The notes below the pieces were generated by a model. The model was given only the letters and a program-made list of their open reading frames with translations, was not told the DNA's origin and ran no database searches. From contig JAIBBQ010000060.1 of assembly GCA_019694595.1 (NCBI GenBank), positions 1 to 32,152 on the forward strand: a stretch of 32,152 bases of DNA, written 5' to 3'. Below, one piece after another: positions 7,436 to 15,712 of this stretch. This DNA comes from Myxococcaceae bacterium (lineage in GTDB: Bacteria > Myxococcota > Myxococcia > Myxococcales > Myxococcaceae). The position numbers were made by a program, and so were the translations under genes. The stretch's first letter is position 1, and every line of letters begins with the position of its first letter.

Positions 7436-8281
7436 ATGACGCGGTGGCTTTCCCTGGCGCTCGGCTGCCTGGCGGCGACGGCCGCGGCCCAGACGTCGCC
7501 CGACGCCACCCACCTCGGCGAGCTGATGAACGCCCGCAACTTCGCCATGGGCCAGGCGTACCGGGGCCATGGCTACGGCACCGAGGCCATCGACGGGAAC
7601 CCGGCGGCGCTACCGCTCTACAAGCGCTACCAGGTCGAGCTCACCGGCGGCGGAGATTGGGGCCTCGGCTGGGGCCTGGGCGGCGTCGGCCTGGCGGACA
7701 GCGCCTCGTCCGACGTGGGCTTCGGGCTGAGCTACCACTTCGTCTCCTACGGTCGCGACGAGACCAAGCGCTCGGCCCACCTCACCACCGTGGCCGCGGC
7801 GCTCCCCATCGGCGAGCTCTTCTCGCTGGGCCTCAGCGTGCGGCACCAGGTCATCGTCGGCGAGCCCCACACCAACTCGGTCACCATGGGCGCCGGCGTC
7901 ATCGTGCGCCCGGTGCAGTTCCTCACCCTCGCCGCCTCGGGCCACAACCTCATCGGGGTGTGGAACCCCGACGTGCGCCGCTTCTTCTCGTTCGGCGCCA
8001 GCGCCAACCTGGGCTTCTTCACCCCGGCCTTCGACATGACCGCCGACTTCGAGGACGCGGGCGCCCCCCGCTTCACCTTCGGCGGCGGCCTGGAGTGGAT
8101 CGCCGCCGACACCTTCCCCATCCGCGGCGGATACCTCTACGACACCCACACCCAGACGCACTTCCTGAGCGCGGGCCTGGGGCTGTTCGAGGAAGGCAGC
8201 GGCATCGACGTCGCCTACCGCCACGAGCTCAACGGCCAGAGCCGGCTGGTGGTCATCACCCTGAAGGCGCAGTTCCGCTGA
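7436..8281 (+). CDS. Predicted outer-membrane beta-barrel protein
   Basis: This 281-residue protein has a signal peptide (MTRWLSLALGCLAATAAAQ, cleavage likely after AAA). Alternating Gly/aromatic strands follow, such as GLGWGLGGVGLADS, FGLSYHFVSYG and FTFGGGLEWIA, and it ends with an aromatic-basic pair (FR). The early GNPAALPLY stretch resembles the N-terminal motif of PorV/UPF0164/FadL-like barrels, which bind hydrophobic ligands or act as shuttles in protein export. No exact family is claimed. It is divergent from galU and converges on the lipoprotein gene at 8292 with only a 10-nt gap. Confidence 0.8.
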   Translation: MTRWLSLALGCLAATAAAQTSPDATHLGELMNARNFAMGQAYRGHGYGTEAIDGNPAALPLYKRYQVELTGGGDWGLGWGLGGVGLADSASSDVGFGLSYHFVSYGRDETKRSAHLTTVAAALPIGELFSLGLSVRHQVIVGEPHTNSVTMGAGVIVRPVQFLTLAASGHNLIGVWNPDVRRFFSFGASANLGFFTPAFDMTADFEDAGAPRFTFGGGLEWIAADTFPIRGGYLYDTHTQTHFLSAGLGLFEEGSGIDVAYRHELNGQSRLVVITLKAQFR

Positions 8282-8291
8282 CGCGGGCTCT

Positions 8292-8780
8292 TCAGAACTC
8301 CGGGCCGTAGCCCGCGTCCACCGTGCGCGCCGCGAAGTTGCCATACAGCGTGCGCCCCTGCCCCAGGTCGCCGCCCTCGCTCGAGAAGAGCACCGAGAAG
8401 CTGCCCTTGGTGACCTGCCCTTCCGCGCCGAGCTGGCTCACGTACAGGTCGCCGCGCTTCACGTTGGGGAACAGGCGCACCGGCTCGCCGCCCGGGGCGT
8501 GGGCGAACGAGGCGCGCTGGTGCCCGGGCGACGACTCGCCCGCCAGGTCCACCTTGGTGCCGGCCTTCAAGTCCACCCCGTCGAGCGCCACCGACACGCG
8601 CGCCACCACGTCGAGGAACGTGTCGCGGTTGCGGTAGTAGGTGACCTGCAGCCCGAAGGCGTTCCGGTACACCTCGCAGCGCGAGACGGTGAGGTCGATG
8701 ACCTCGCCCACGCTGCCGCCGAGCGAGACCTCGGCGCCGCAGCCGCTCAGCAGCAGCGCTGCGAGGAGCGCGCGCTTCAC
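8292..8780 (-). CDS. Lipoprotein of unknown function, 162 residues
   Basis: A short lipoprotein signal (VKRALLAALLLSGC) places Cys14 at the mature N-terminus, so the protein should be membrane-anchored. The mature part is beta-rich and includes two Cys (the lipidated one and SRCEVY), giving no obvious disulphide pair. No family was recognised. The GTG start at 8780 overlaps the stop of the upstream lipoprotein gene by four bases (GTGA), so the two are translationally coupled and probably act together at the cell surface. Confidence 0.75.
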   Translation of the reverse strand: MKRALLAALLLSGCGAEVSLGGSVGEVIDLTVSRCEVYRNAFGLQVTYYRNRDTFLDVVARVSVALDGVDLKAGTKVDLAGESSPGHQRASFAHAPGGEPVRLFPNVKRGDLYVSQLGAEGQVTKGSFSVLFSSEGGDLGQGRTLYGNFAARTVDAGYGPEF

Positions 8781-10099
8781 TTCTCCACCGCGAGCTTGAG
8801 CAGGCCGGTCTTCGGGTGCCGGTAGGCGAGCACCTTCTTGCCGTTGGCGAAGAAGGCGAGCTTGGGCAGGTAGCCGCCTTCGCCGTCGATGAGCGACTCG
8901 CGCCAGTTGCCCGAGATGCGCTGGGCGATGCGCAGCTCGTCTTCGCTCGCCAGGCACGCCGACTCGGTGACGCCGTCGCGCGGGCTGCACACGTAGTACG
9001 CGATGGCCGGCTCGTGGTTCACCGGGTCCATCGCCAGCGAGGGGAACCAGCCACCCGAGCCCGTGCCGTACACCGGGTCCGGCACGGTGAAGGTGGTGCC
9101 GTCGGTGCTGTGAATGTAGGTGAGCTGGTTGTTCGAGCGGTCGACCACCGCGATGCCGTAGCCCTCGGTGGCGTCGTAGGCGAGCGTGGCCCCCGACTGG
9201 GTGTTGGCGATGCTCAGCAGCGTCGCCGGCGTGGTCCACTGCATGTCCGCCTTGCGGCGCATGAAGATGACGTTCTGCCCCGAGGTGTCGGCGCCGCCGA
9301 AGGCCTGGTCGTGCACCAGCGCCGGCTGCCCGTTGGCCATGATCATCTGGATGCGGCCGCCGTACGCCTGCTTGTTGTTGCCGCCCACCTGCAGGCACTT
9401 GCTCGCCCACGACGACGGGCCGCCTTCCGACAGCTTCAGGTCGCTGCCCGCCCAGTCCTGCTGGGGGAACTGGCCGTTGTGCACGTCGCGCCAGGCCAGG
9501 TACGCCTTGGTGCCGTCGAAGACGAGCGCCGGCCACAGGCCCACCACGAAGCCGTTGTCGCTCACCGGGTTGCCGCACGGCACGTTGGGGCTGCCGGTGA
9601 CCGGGACCTGCGGCGTCCACGTCGAGCCACCCGACCGGTAGTCGACCTCGAGGTCCGACTGCAGCCAGAAGGCGCTCATGTCGTTGCCGCCGCCGAGGAA
9701 CGCCACCGCCGGCTCGCCGTTCGACTGGAAGGCCACCGTCACGCCCACCGTGCGCTGCACCGTGCGAATGACCTGCGGCGCCGAGAGCTGGCCGCTCTGC
9801 CACTCGACGTAGCGCAGCTCGAAGTCGGTCATGCTGCCGCCGTCGGGCGGCGCGCCCTTGTTGACGAAGTACGCCACGCCGACCTTCGAGGTCGCCGGGT
9901 CCACCGCCATCGCCAGGTACGACAGGCCGGTGCCGCTGCCCGGGTCCATGGGCGAGATGAAGTACGCGTCGTTGCCGCCGCTGCCGCCGGTGCCGCCGCC
10001 GGAGGCGCTCCCGCCGCCGCTGCCGCCGTCGTTGAGGCCGGGAGTGCTCGAACAGGCAGCGAGGAGAACGGCGAGCGCGAGCAGGGGGCGAACGGACAT
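8777..10099 (-). CDS. Surface lipoprotein with beta-propeller-like repeats
   Basis: The 440-residue product starts MSVRPLLALAVLLAAC, a canonical lipobox, followed by a Gly/Ser-rich tether (about residues 23-42). The remainder repeats a pattern of short strands ending in phrases such as LAMAVDPATSKVGVAYF, VAFQSNGEPAVAFLG and LAMDPVNHEPAIAYY. This is the look of sialidase/BNR-type beta-propeller blades that are found in many myxobacterial lipoproteins. No catalytic Arg triad or Asp boxes of true sialidases were identified, so an enzymatic role is not claimed. ATG 10099 is chosen because the lipoprotein signal begins there; an upstream in-frame start would add 29 Arg/Pro-rich residues. It is the first gene of a coupled pair with 8292-8780. 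Confidence 0.8.
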   Translation of the reverse strand: MSVRPLLALAVLLAACSSTPGLNDGGSGGGSASGGGTGGSGGNDAYFISPMDPGSGTGLSYLAMAVDPATSKVGVAYFVNKGAPPDGGSMTDFELRYVEWQSGQLSAPQVIRTVQRTVGVTVAFQSNGEPAVAFLGGGNDMSAFWLQSDLEVDYRSGGSTWTPQVPVTGSPNVPCGNPVSDNGFVVGLWPALVFDGTKAYLAWRDVHNGQFPQQDWAGSDLKLSEGGPSSWASKCLQVGGNNKQAYGGRIQMIMANGQPALVHDQAFGGADTSGQNVIFMRRKADMQWTTPATLLSIANTQSGATLAYDATEGYGIAVVDRSNNQLTYIHSTDGTTFTVPDPVYGTGSGGWFPSLAMDPVNHEPAIAYYVCSPRDGVTESACLASEDELRIAQRISGNWRESLIDGEGGYLPKLAFFANGKKVLAYRHPKTGLLKLAVEK

Positions 10100-10245
10100 G
10101 GGGCGCCTCGGGGAGAGGAAACGAAGGGGTGGAAGCGTACACGGGCCCGGTGTGCGACGGGGCCCTCTTCGTGGAACTGCGGGCACTTGCGGCGGTCAGT
10201 GCAGCCAGGCAGATCGCGCCGCCGGCCCGCGCGTTCGAAGGGCCC

Positions 10246-11163
10246 ATGCGCGCGCTCCTGCTCTCGGTCCTCTGCTCCACCGCGGCCTTCGCCGCCCCCG
10301 ACGTCTCTCACGCCAAGGTGGTGGTGGTGCGCGGCTCGGCCGACCACATGGAGCAGGTGCTCCAGCACGCCAAGGTCGACTTCGTGGCCGTCAGCCCGGC
10401 CGACCTCCCGGAGCTGGCGCTCAACGCCAAGCAGGTGCTGATGGTGAACTGCACCGGCGACATGTCGCCCCAGGCGCGCGAGCGGGTGCGCCGCTTCGTC
10501 GCCGCGGGCGGCTTCCTGTACACCACCGACCACGCGGTCCATCAGCTCATCGAGCCCATCTTCCCGCACACCATCGCGTGGACCGGGCAGACCACCCAGG
10601 AGCAGGTCTTCCCCATCAAGGTGCGCGGCACCGAGGCCGACCGCGGGCTGCTGAGCTCGCTCGGCGGCAACGCCAAGGAGCACTGGCAGACGGCCGGCGG
10701 CGGGTACGCGGTCAAGGTGCTCGACCCCAAGCGCGTCACCGTGCTCATGGAGTCCGACGAGGTCGCCAAGGCCTTCGGCTCGGGCGTCATCGCGGTGCGC
10801 TTCCCGTACGAAGACGGCCAGGTGATTCACGTCACCGGGCACTTCTACAGCCAGCCCGGGCAGCAGCCGGCGGCGGTGGCCAGCGCGGGCCGCGGCTTCG
10901 AGACCTTCTCGTCGAACGTGGTGCAGGAAAAGGCGCGCGACGAGCGCCGCATCGACGGGCTCTACTCCTCGGCGCTGAAGCGCGCGGTGCCGATGATGGC
11001 GGCGCCCGCGGCGGGCGCGCCCGCGGCGCCGATGATGGGGCCCAAGGCCGCCGAGCAGGGCGCCGTGGGGACCAAGGTGCGGGTGCTGGAGACGAAGAGC
11101 GGCTACGCCAAGGTGCGCGACGAGCAGGGCAACGACGGCTGGGTGCCCGCAGACGCGCTGTGA
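10246..11163 (+). CDS. Exported GATase1-like protein with C-terminal SH3 domain
   Basis: The 305-residue protein has a signal peptide (MRALLLSVLCSTAAFA) and ATG 10246 is preceded by GAAGGG at a good distance. About residues 20-230 look like a class I glutamine amidotransferase-like (ThuA/DUF4159-type) fold: a strand-rich core with VVVVRGSADH, VLMVNCTGD, FVAAGGFLYTTDH and VIHVTGHFYSQP. The nucleophile-elbow Cys of active amidotransferases is not evident, so a binding or scaffolding role is likelier. An Ala/Pro/Met linker leads to a bacterial SH3 domain at about 270-305 (GTKVRVLETKSGYAKVRDE, then GWVPADAL), typical of cell-wall attachment. It stands alone between divergent and convergent neighbours. 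Confidence 0.75.
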   Translation: MRALLLSVLCSTAAFAAPDVSHAKVVVVRGSADHMEQVLQHAKVDFVAVSPADLPELALNAKQVLMVNCTGDMSPQARERVRRFVAAGGFLYTTDHAVHQLIEPIFPHTIAWTGQTTQEQVFPIKVRGTEADRGLLSSLGGNAKEHWQTAGGGYAVKVLDPKRVTVLMESDEVAKAFGSGVIAVRFPYEDGQVIHVTGHFYSQPGQQPAAVASAGRGFETFSSNVVQEKARDERRIDGLYSSALKRAVPMMAAPAAGAPAAPMMGPKAAEQGAVGTKVRVLETKSGYAKVRDEQGNDGWVPADAL

Positions 11164-11175
11164 CGGCCTGGCCCC

Positions 11176-11529
11176 TCAGGACAGACGCGGCCCGCCCCGC
11201 TTGGGCGGCTCGAACAGGGAGGCGAGCTGCTGGTACTTCGCCTGCTGCTCCTGGAGGATCTCCTTGGCGTAGGCCTGGAACGCGTCGTTCTTCGCCTTGT
11301 TCGCCTCGCCGAGCGCATCGCGGTCGGCCTTGGTGGCGCCCGGGCGATTCGCGGTTACCCGGGCCGCCTCGGCGCGCTCGAGCGCATCGGCGTACGCGTG
11401 GGCGGTCGCCGCCGCCGGCCCCGTCACCCTCCGCAGCTGGGCGATGGTGTTCTTGAGGCCCTTGTCCTGGGCGGCCACCGAGCCGGCGCGGCTGGAGTGG
11501 TTGATGGGCGGGAACTTGGTGATGGACAT
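11176..11529 (-). CDS. Small helical protein of unknown function (117 residues)
   Basis: The protein (MSITKFPPINH...) has no signal peptide or membrane segment and is mostly predicted helix, rich in Ala, Lys, Glu and Gln, for example AYADALERAEAARVTANRPG and AYAKEILQEQQAKYQQL. Its tail is LFEPPKRGGPRLS. ATG 11529 is preceded by GGAG at about 7 nt. A degraded paralogue with the same core lies just upstream on the same strand (11738-12000). Function is unknown; a small coiled-coil, chaperone-like or secreted helical protein would fit the sequence. Confidence 0.65.
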   Translation of the reverse strand: MSITKFPPINHSSRAGSVAAQDKGLKNTIAQLRRVTGPAAATAHAYADALERAEAARVTANRPGATKADRDALGEANKAKNDAFQAYAKEILQEQQAKYQQLASLFEPPKRGGPRLS

Positions 11530-11737
11530 GGGCGGCTCCGCAAGGAAAGCGTGGTGGTCGTCGGAGGTGCGCCCCGACACGGAGTTGTCGCGCGCCCGGC
11601 CTTCTCGGATTCTGAGAGAAAGAGGTCGTTCGTTTCCAAGGGGTGGCTCGACTGCCGCGAGCCCCTGAGACGACAGAAACACATGAATTGATTGTTGTTT
11701 TATCGCCTGCAGGGGGGAAGACCCGGCGAAACCAGGT
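11530..11737 (-). promoter_or_regulatory. AT-richer leader region upstream of the small helical gene
   Basis: No gene is seen here. The stretch 11686-11711 is the most AT-rich pocket of the window. Within the likely 5' leader of the 11529 gene are a hairpin at 11639-11666 (GCTCG paired with CGAGC, extended by AGGG/CCCT) and an inverted repeat TTCTC...GAGAA at 11602-11620. On the minus strand TTGGAA-N19-CAGAAT is a poor sigma-70-like candidate. Together these suggest the promoter and leader of the downstream gene; none is certain. Confidence 0.3.
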
Positions 11738-12000
11738 CTGGCGGGGTCCGGCGCGCCGAGGCGACTCGAAGACCGAGCGCAGGGCTGGCTCCCGCTCTTG
11801 CCCGCTCCCGAGGAGCGCCCGGCCGTAGGCGAGGAACGCGTCCTCCTTGGACGTGGTGGCGTCGCCCAGCGCGTCGCGGTCCTCCTTCGAGGCCCCGGGC
11901 CGAACGGCGGTCGCTCGCGCAGACTCGAGGCGCTCCAGCGCATCGGCGTAGGCAGTGGCAGTTGGCGCCAGCGGGCCAGCGTTCTCGGAAGTCGGGTGAC
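11738..12000 (-). pseudogene. Decayed second copy of the small helical gene
   Basis: Reading the minus strand gives AYADALERLESARATAVRPG, then DRDALGDATTSKEDAFLAYG and SVFESPRRAGPRQ. These align across the whole core with the neighbouring gene at 11176-11529 (AYADALERAEAARVTANRPG, DRDALGEANKAKNDAFQAYA, SLFEPPKRGGPRLS). The copy lacks a recognisable start region matching MSITKFPPINH and has lost the stop codon: the frame runs on past it for about 300 unrelated codons. It is therefore read as a remnant of a tandem duplication. An expressed variant with a different N-terminus is possible but unsupported. Confidence 0.65.
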
Positions 12001-12093
12001 TTGGCGCACGCCCACCGTCACCCCTGCGGCCCCACTGCTGCGTGGCGCGCGACACCGTGGCGCCGGGCGTCACCTGGCCCGATACTCCGCGCC

Positions 12094-12735
12094 ATGAGCG
12101 CCCCCGAAGACGACGTGGACCAGGAGCGCCGCGTCCTGGTGCAGCGGCTGACGTTCCTCGGCGGCGGCGTGGTGCTCCTCGGCGGCTGCAAGAAGGACGA
12201 GCCCGCCCAGGCCCCTGCCCCCAAGCGCCCGGCGCCCCCGACCACCAGCCACCTCACCTTCACCGACGAGGAGTACCGCGTCCTCGAGGCGGCCTGCGAG
12301 CGGGTGCTCCCGCAGGACGAGGCGCCCGGGGCCAAGGCGCTCGGCGTGCCGGGGTACGTCGACCGCATCCTGCAGACGCCCGAGCTCTCGCGCATGAAGG
12401 ACGACTTCCCGCCCGGGCTGATGGCGCTCGACCGGCGGGCGCTGCGCCTGTTCGGCCACGGCTTCCCCGACTGCACCGCGGCCCAGCAAGACGAGGTGCT
12501 CACCGCGTTCAAGGACAGCCCCGAGGCCTCGGGCGAGGCGCGCTGGTACGAGATGCTCGTCGTGCTCACCCTCGAAGGCGCGCTGGGCGACCCCAGCTAC
12601 GGCGGCAACAAGGACCGCGCCGGCTGGGCGCTCATGGGCTTCACGCTCGTGGGCACCGCCGCCGCCGAGCCACCGCCGGACTACGACGGGCGCAAGGCGC
12701 TGCACGTGCGCTGCGGCGACGGCAAGGGCTGCTGA
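12094..12735 (+). CDS. Gluconate 2-dehydrogenase subunit 3-like lipoprotein
   Basis: The 213-residue protein matches the small-subunit family that accompanies membrane GMC dehydrogenases (Gluconate_2-dh3). It has the segment FTDEEYRVLEAACERVLPQD and the conserved VPGYVDRIL, followed by helices ending in YGGNKDRAGWALMGF. The N-terminus has twin arginines ahead of a hydrophobic stretch (ERRVLVQRLTFLGG) and a lipobox (LLGGC), so it may be a Tat-exported lipoprotein that carries its partner across the membrane. The stop overlaps the start of the GMC gene (TGATG), which supports a two-subunit enzyme. ATG 12094 is the only start that includes the twin-Arg region. Confidence 0.85.
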   Translation: MSAPEDDVDQERRVLVQRLTFLGGGVVLLGGCKKDEPAQAPAPKRPAPPTTSHLTFTDEEYRVLEAACERVLPQDEAPGAKALGVPGYVDRILQTPELSRMKDDFPPGLMALDRRALRLFGHGFPDCTAAQQDEVLTAFKDSPEASGEARWYEMLVVLTLEGALGDPSYGGNKDRAGWALMGFTLVGTAAAEPPPDYDGRKALHVRCGDGKGC

Positions 12736-14396
12736 TGCCGAACGACCCGGTCGACGTGGTGGTGGTGGGCAGCGGCGCCGGCGGCGCGCCGATGGCGCTC
12801 GAGCTCGCGCGCGCGGGCTTCTCGGTGGTGGTGCTGGAGAAGGGCGCGCACTACCAGCCGAAGGACTTCCTCCACGACGAGATCCTCAACAGCCGCCGCA
12901 ACTTCTTCATGCCCCTGCCGTGGGACGAGCCCCACTTGTGGCGCAAGGGCACCGACCAGCCGTTCGCCCGCACCAACGAGGCGTGGACCGCCAACTGCGT
13001 GGGCGGCGGCACGGTGCACATGAGCGGCTACTTCTACCGGATGAAGCCGGTGGACTTCCGGCTGCGCACCACGCTCGGCGAGGTGAAGGGCGCGTCGCTG
13101 GCCGACTGGCCCATCGAGTACAAGGACCTGGCGCCGTTCTACGACGTGGCCGAAGCCGAGCTCGGCGTCTCCGGCAACGCGGTGCCGCACCCGTTCCTCG
13201 AGCCGCGCAGCAGAAACTTCCCCCTGCCCCCGCTCGACGAGCACCCGGTCGCCAAGGCCATCGACGACGCGGCGAAGGGCCTGGGCTGGCATCCGCTCCC
13301 CACCGCACGCGGCATCCTGAGCCAGCCGTACCAGGGGCGCGCCGGCTGCTCGTACTGCACGCTCTGCGGCAGCTACGGCTGCGAGCACGGCGCCAAGGCG
13401 AGCACCAACGCCTCGGTGATTCCCAGGGCGCTGGCCACCGGCAAGGTCACCCTGCGGCCGCGCTGCATGGCGACCGAGGTGACGGTCGACGCCAAGGGCA
13501 ACGCGAAGAGCGTCATCTACAAGGACCCCGACGGGGTCACCCAGGAGCAGAGCGCCAGGGTGGTGGTGCTCTCGTGCACCGCGGTGGAGAGCGCGCGGCT
13601 GATGCTCAACTCGGTGTCCGCCCGGTTCCCCAAGGGCCTCGCCAACGGCAACGGCCTGGTGGGCAAGAACCTGGTCTTCTCGAGCTTCGGGCAGTCGAAG
13701 GCGACCTTCCGGGTGTCGAAGAGCGCGGGCAAGCGAGCGTGGATCGACAGCCAGGCGCCCTTCGTCAACCGCAGCCTGCAGGACTTCTACCTGATGCCCG
13801 ATGCGCGCTTCGGCTTCCGCAAGGGCGGCACGCTGGGCTTCATGTGGCAGCACCCCAACCCCATCTTCGCGGCGGTGGGACTGGCCAAGAAGGGCAAGGA
13901 CGGCGTCTTCGGCAAGGCGCTGAAGGACAAGCTGCGCGAGTACAAGGACAGCCGCATCCTGGAATTCGAGATCTACGGCGAGTTCCTGCCCAACCCCGAC
14001 ACTCTGGTCACCGTCGACGCCAAGGTGAAGGACCGCTACGGCCTCCCGGTCGCCGCCATCACCGTGAAGCGGCACCCGGTCGACCTCACCATGACCAAGT
14101 TCCTCGTCGAGCGCGGCGAGGAAGTGCTCGCGGCGCTGGAGCCCGACGCGCTCGAGCGCGTGGGCGTGGCGGGCGAGACCACCATTCTCCAGGGCGGCAC
14201 CTGCCGCTTCGGCAAGGACCCGGCGGCTTCGGTGCTCGACGCCGAGTGCCGAGCCCACGAGGTGAAGAACCTCTACGTGGTCGACGGCAGCTTCCTCCCT
14301 TCGTCCGGAGGCGTGCCGCTGACCCTCACCATCGCCGCCAACGCGTTCCGGGTGGGGGCGGCCCTCGTTCGCCGGTTGAAATCCGGCGGGCTGTAG
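12735..14396 (+). CDS. GMC-family FAD oxidoreductase, catalytic subunit
   Basis: This 553-residue flavoprotein would oxidise an alcohol or sugar and pass electrons onward with the upstream small subunit. The FAD-binding GSGAGG is at 12-17 with the ribose-contacting Glu at E35, and CVGGGTVHMSGYF (88-100) is the second GMC flavin motif. A Cys cluster, C205, C208, C211 and C216 (GCSYCTLCGSYGC), matches gluconate-dehydrogenase-like members and could bind an iron-sulphur centre. The C-terminal GMC block is present (GTCRFG 488-493; YVVDGSFLPSSGG), but the usual catalytic His before GTCR is L485 and the usual Asn/His before PTLTI is replaced (VPLTLTI). The start codon overlaps the preceding stop. 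No cytochrome c subunit is nearby. The substrate is unknown. Confidence 0.9.
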   Translation: MPNDPVDVVVVGSGAGGAPMALELARAGFSVVVLEKGAHYQPKDFLHDEILNSRRNFFMPLPWDEPHLWRKGTDQPFARTNEAWTANCVGGGTVHMSGYFYRMKPVDFRLRTTLGEVKGASLADWPIEYKDLAPFYDVAEAELGVSGNAVPHPFLEPRSRNFPLPPLDEHPVAKAIDDAAKGLGWHPLPTARGILSQPYQGRAGCSYCTLCGSYGCEHGAKASTNASVIPRALATGKVTLRPRCMATEVTVDAKGNAKSVIYKDPDGVTQEQSARVVVLSCTAVESARLMLNSVSARFPKGLANGNGLVGKNLVFSSFGQSKATFRVSKSAGKRAWIDSQAPFVNRSLQDFYLMPDARFGFRKGGTLGFMWQHPNPIFAAVGLAKKGKDGVFGKALKDKLREYKDSRILEFEIYGEFLPNPDTLVTVDAKVKDRYGLPVAAITVKRHPVDLTMTKFLVERGEEVLAALEPDALERVGVAGETTILQGGTCRFGKDPAASVLDAECRAHEVKNLYVVDGSFLPSSGGVPLTLTIAANAFRVGAALVRRLKSGGL

Positions 14397-14411
14397 TATC
14401 GAGCGCTGTCC

Positions 14412-15170
14412 ATGCGGTCCCTCGCCACAGCCCTCGCCGCGGCCGCCCTGCTCTGCGGGGGGTGCAAGAAGCCTCCGGAAGAGGAAGGCCCCACCACGCC
14501 GCCGCCGCGCGACGGCAAGCTGGGCGTGCGCCGCTGCGCGGAGACGCCGGGCCCCAAGAACCGGGTGCTGCCGGTGCTGCAGCGGCCCTTCGACAACCAG
14601 TACCCGGTCTTCTACGTCTTCGACCACCAGACGCCGGGGGAGATCAAACCGTACGACTCCGCCTCGCGCGCCGAGACCTGGTGCGGGCTGACGCTCTTCG
14701 GCATGCTCGAAGGCTTCGACGGCTACGCGTGGGGGCTGCCGCGCAAGACGCCGGTGCTCGCCGCCGCCAAGGGCGAGGTCGTCTACGCGGGTATCGAGGA
14801 GCCGTACCACTGCCCGCTCACCGGGCAGATCGTCCGCAACCAGCTCACCGTGCGCGTGAAGCACGAGAAGCTCGGCGGCATCGGCTTCATCACCGAGTAC
14901 TCGAGCCTGGGCAGCCTCACGGTGAAGGTGGGCGACAGCATCGTCGCCGGACAGCGCGTGGGGCTCTCGGGCGACACCGGCTGCGTCACCGAGCCGCTGC
15001 TCACCTTCAAGGTGCTGCGCCTCACCGGCACCCGCACCGGCCAGCCCACCACCGTCGACCCGTACGGGTGGGACGGCCCGGGCCCCGACCCCTGGGCGCG
15101 CCACGCCCGCGGCACCGAGAGCCTCTACCTCTGGCAAGACGGCGAAGCGCCGACGCTCGGCGGCCGCTGA
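14412..15170 (+). CDS. Lipoprotein with degenerate LytM/M23 peptidase-like domain
   Basis: The 252-residue protein has a lipoprotein-like signal (ALLCGGCKK) and a Glu/Pro-rich tether. From about residue 90 it follows the beta-strand order of the LytM/M23 fold: DGYAWGLPRKTPVLAAAKGEVVYAG, then LTVRVKHEKLGG, VKVGDSIVAGQRVGLSGDTG and LLTFKVLRL (key words quoted only in part). Active M23 enzymes need H-x3-D and HxH zinc ligands. Here the first His is absent and HLHF reads LLTF, so zinc peptidase activity is unlikely. Comparable non-catalytic LytM proteins (EnvC, NlpD) regulate amidases. It is followed without a gap by the thioredoxin gene (TGATG overlap). Confidence 0.75.
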   Translation: MRSLATALAAAALLCGGCKKPPEEEGPTTPPPRDGKLGVRRCAETPGPKNRVLPVLQRPFDNQYPVFYVFDHQTPGEIKPYDSASRAETWCGLTLFGMLEGFDGYAWGLPRKTPVLAAAKGEVVYAGIEEPYHCPLTGQIVRNQLTVRVKHEKLGGIGFITEYSSLGSLTVKVGDSIVAGQRVGLSGDTGCVTEPLLTFKVLRLTGTRTGQPTTVDPYGWDGPGPDPWARHARGTESLYLWQDGEAPTLGGR

Positions 15171-15700
15171 TGCTGGCGCGGGCGCGGGCCACCTGGGCGC
15201 GGTGGAACCAGCGCCGCGCGGTGCGCTGGGGCGTGGACCTGGCGCTCTTCGCCCTCGTCTTGCTCGGCGCGGGCTGGTGGCAGACCCGCGGGCACATGCG
15301 CGGCGAGCTCCCCGCGCTCACGCTGCCCCGGCTGGGCACGGACGAGGCCGTCGCGCTCTCGAGCTTCAAGGGGCGCCCCACCGTGCTCGCCTTCTGGGCG
15401 CCGTGGTGCGGGGTCTGCAAGCAGGAGTCGCCCAACCTCTCGCGGGCGCAGCGCTGGCTCGGCGACCGCGCCCGCATCGTCTCGGTGGTGGGCAGCTACC
15501 AGGGCCTCGAAGAAGTGCAGCGCACGGTGGACCAGACCGGCATCGACTACCCGGTGCTCCTGGCCGACGACCGCACGCTGGAGACCTTCGGCGTGCACGC
15601 CTTTCCCACCCTGTACTTCGTCGACGCCGAAGGTCACATCACCGGCTCGGCGAGTGGCTACACCACCACCCTGGGCGTGATGCTGCGCACCCTGCTCTAG
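15170..15700 (+). CDS. Membrane-anchored thioredoxin-like protein (TlpA/ResA type)
   Basis: The 176-residue protein has one N-terminal membrane helix (about 22-37) and a periplasmic thioredoxin fold. The redox motif WAPWCGVC has C80 and C83, and the cis-Pro loop is AFPTLYFVD. Such proteins reduce disulphides outside the cytoplasmic membrane, for example in cytochrome c maturation or for a specific partner. The start ATG overlaps the stop of the LytM-like gene, which itself contains several Cys (for example C18 and those near CVTE), so a partner role is possible but inferred. The length is normal for a single-domain TlpA. Confidence 0.9.
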   Translation: MLARARATWARWNQRRAVRWGVDLALFALVLLGAGWWQTRGHMRGELPALTLPRLGTDEAVALSSFKGRPTVLAFWAPWCGVCKQESPNLSRAQRWLGDRARIVSVVGSYQGLEEVQRTVDQTGIDYPVLLADDRTLETFGVHAFPTLYFVDAEGHITGSASGYTTTLGVMLRTLL

Positions 15701-15712
15701 CGAGCGACTCCG

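Noticed and set aside
8777-10099. Sialidase
   Set aside because: Propeller-like strands are present, but the catalytic Arg triad and Asp boxes could not be identified.
12681-15137. Long minus-strand open frame opposite the GMC gene
   Set aside because: It has the typical His/Arg/Leu-rich shadow composition and lies wholly antisense to genes with clear motifs.
14412-15170. Active M23 peptidase
   Set aside because: The zinc-binding His residues are missing, so only the fold is claimed.
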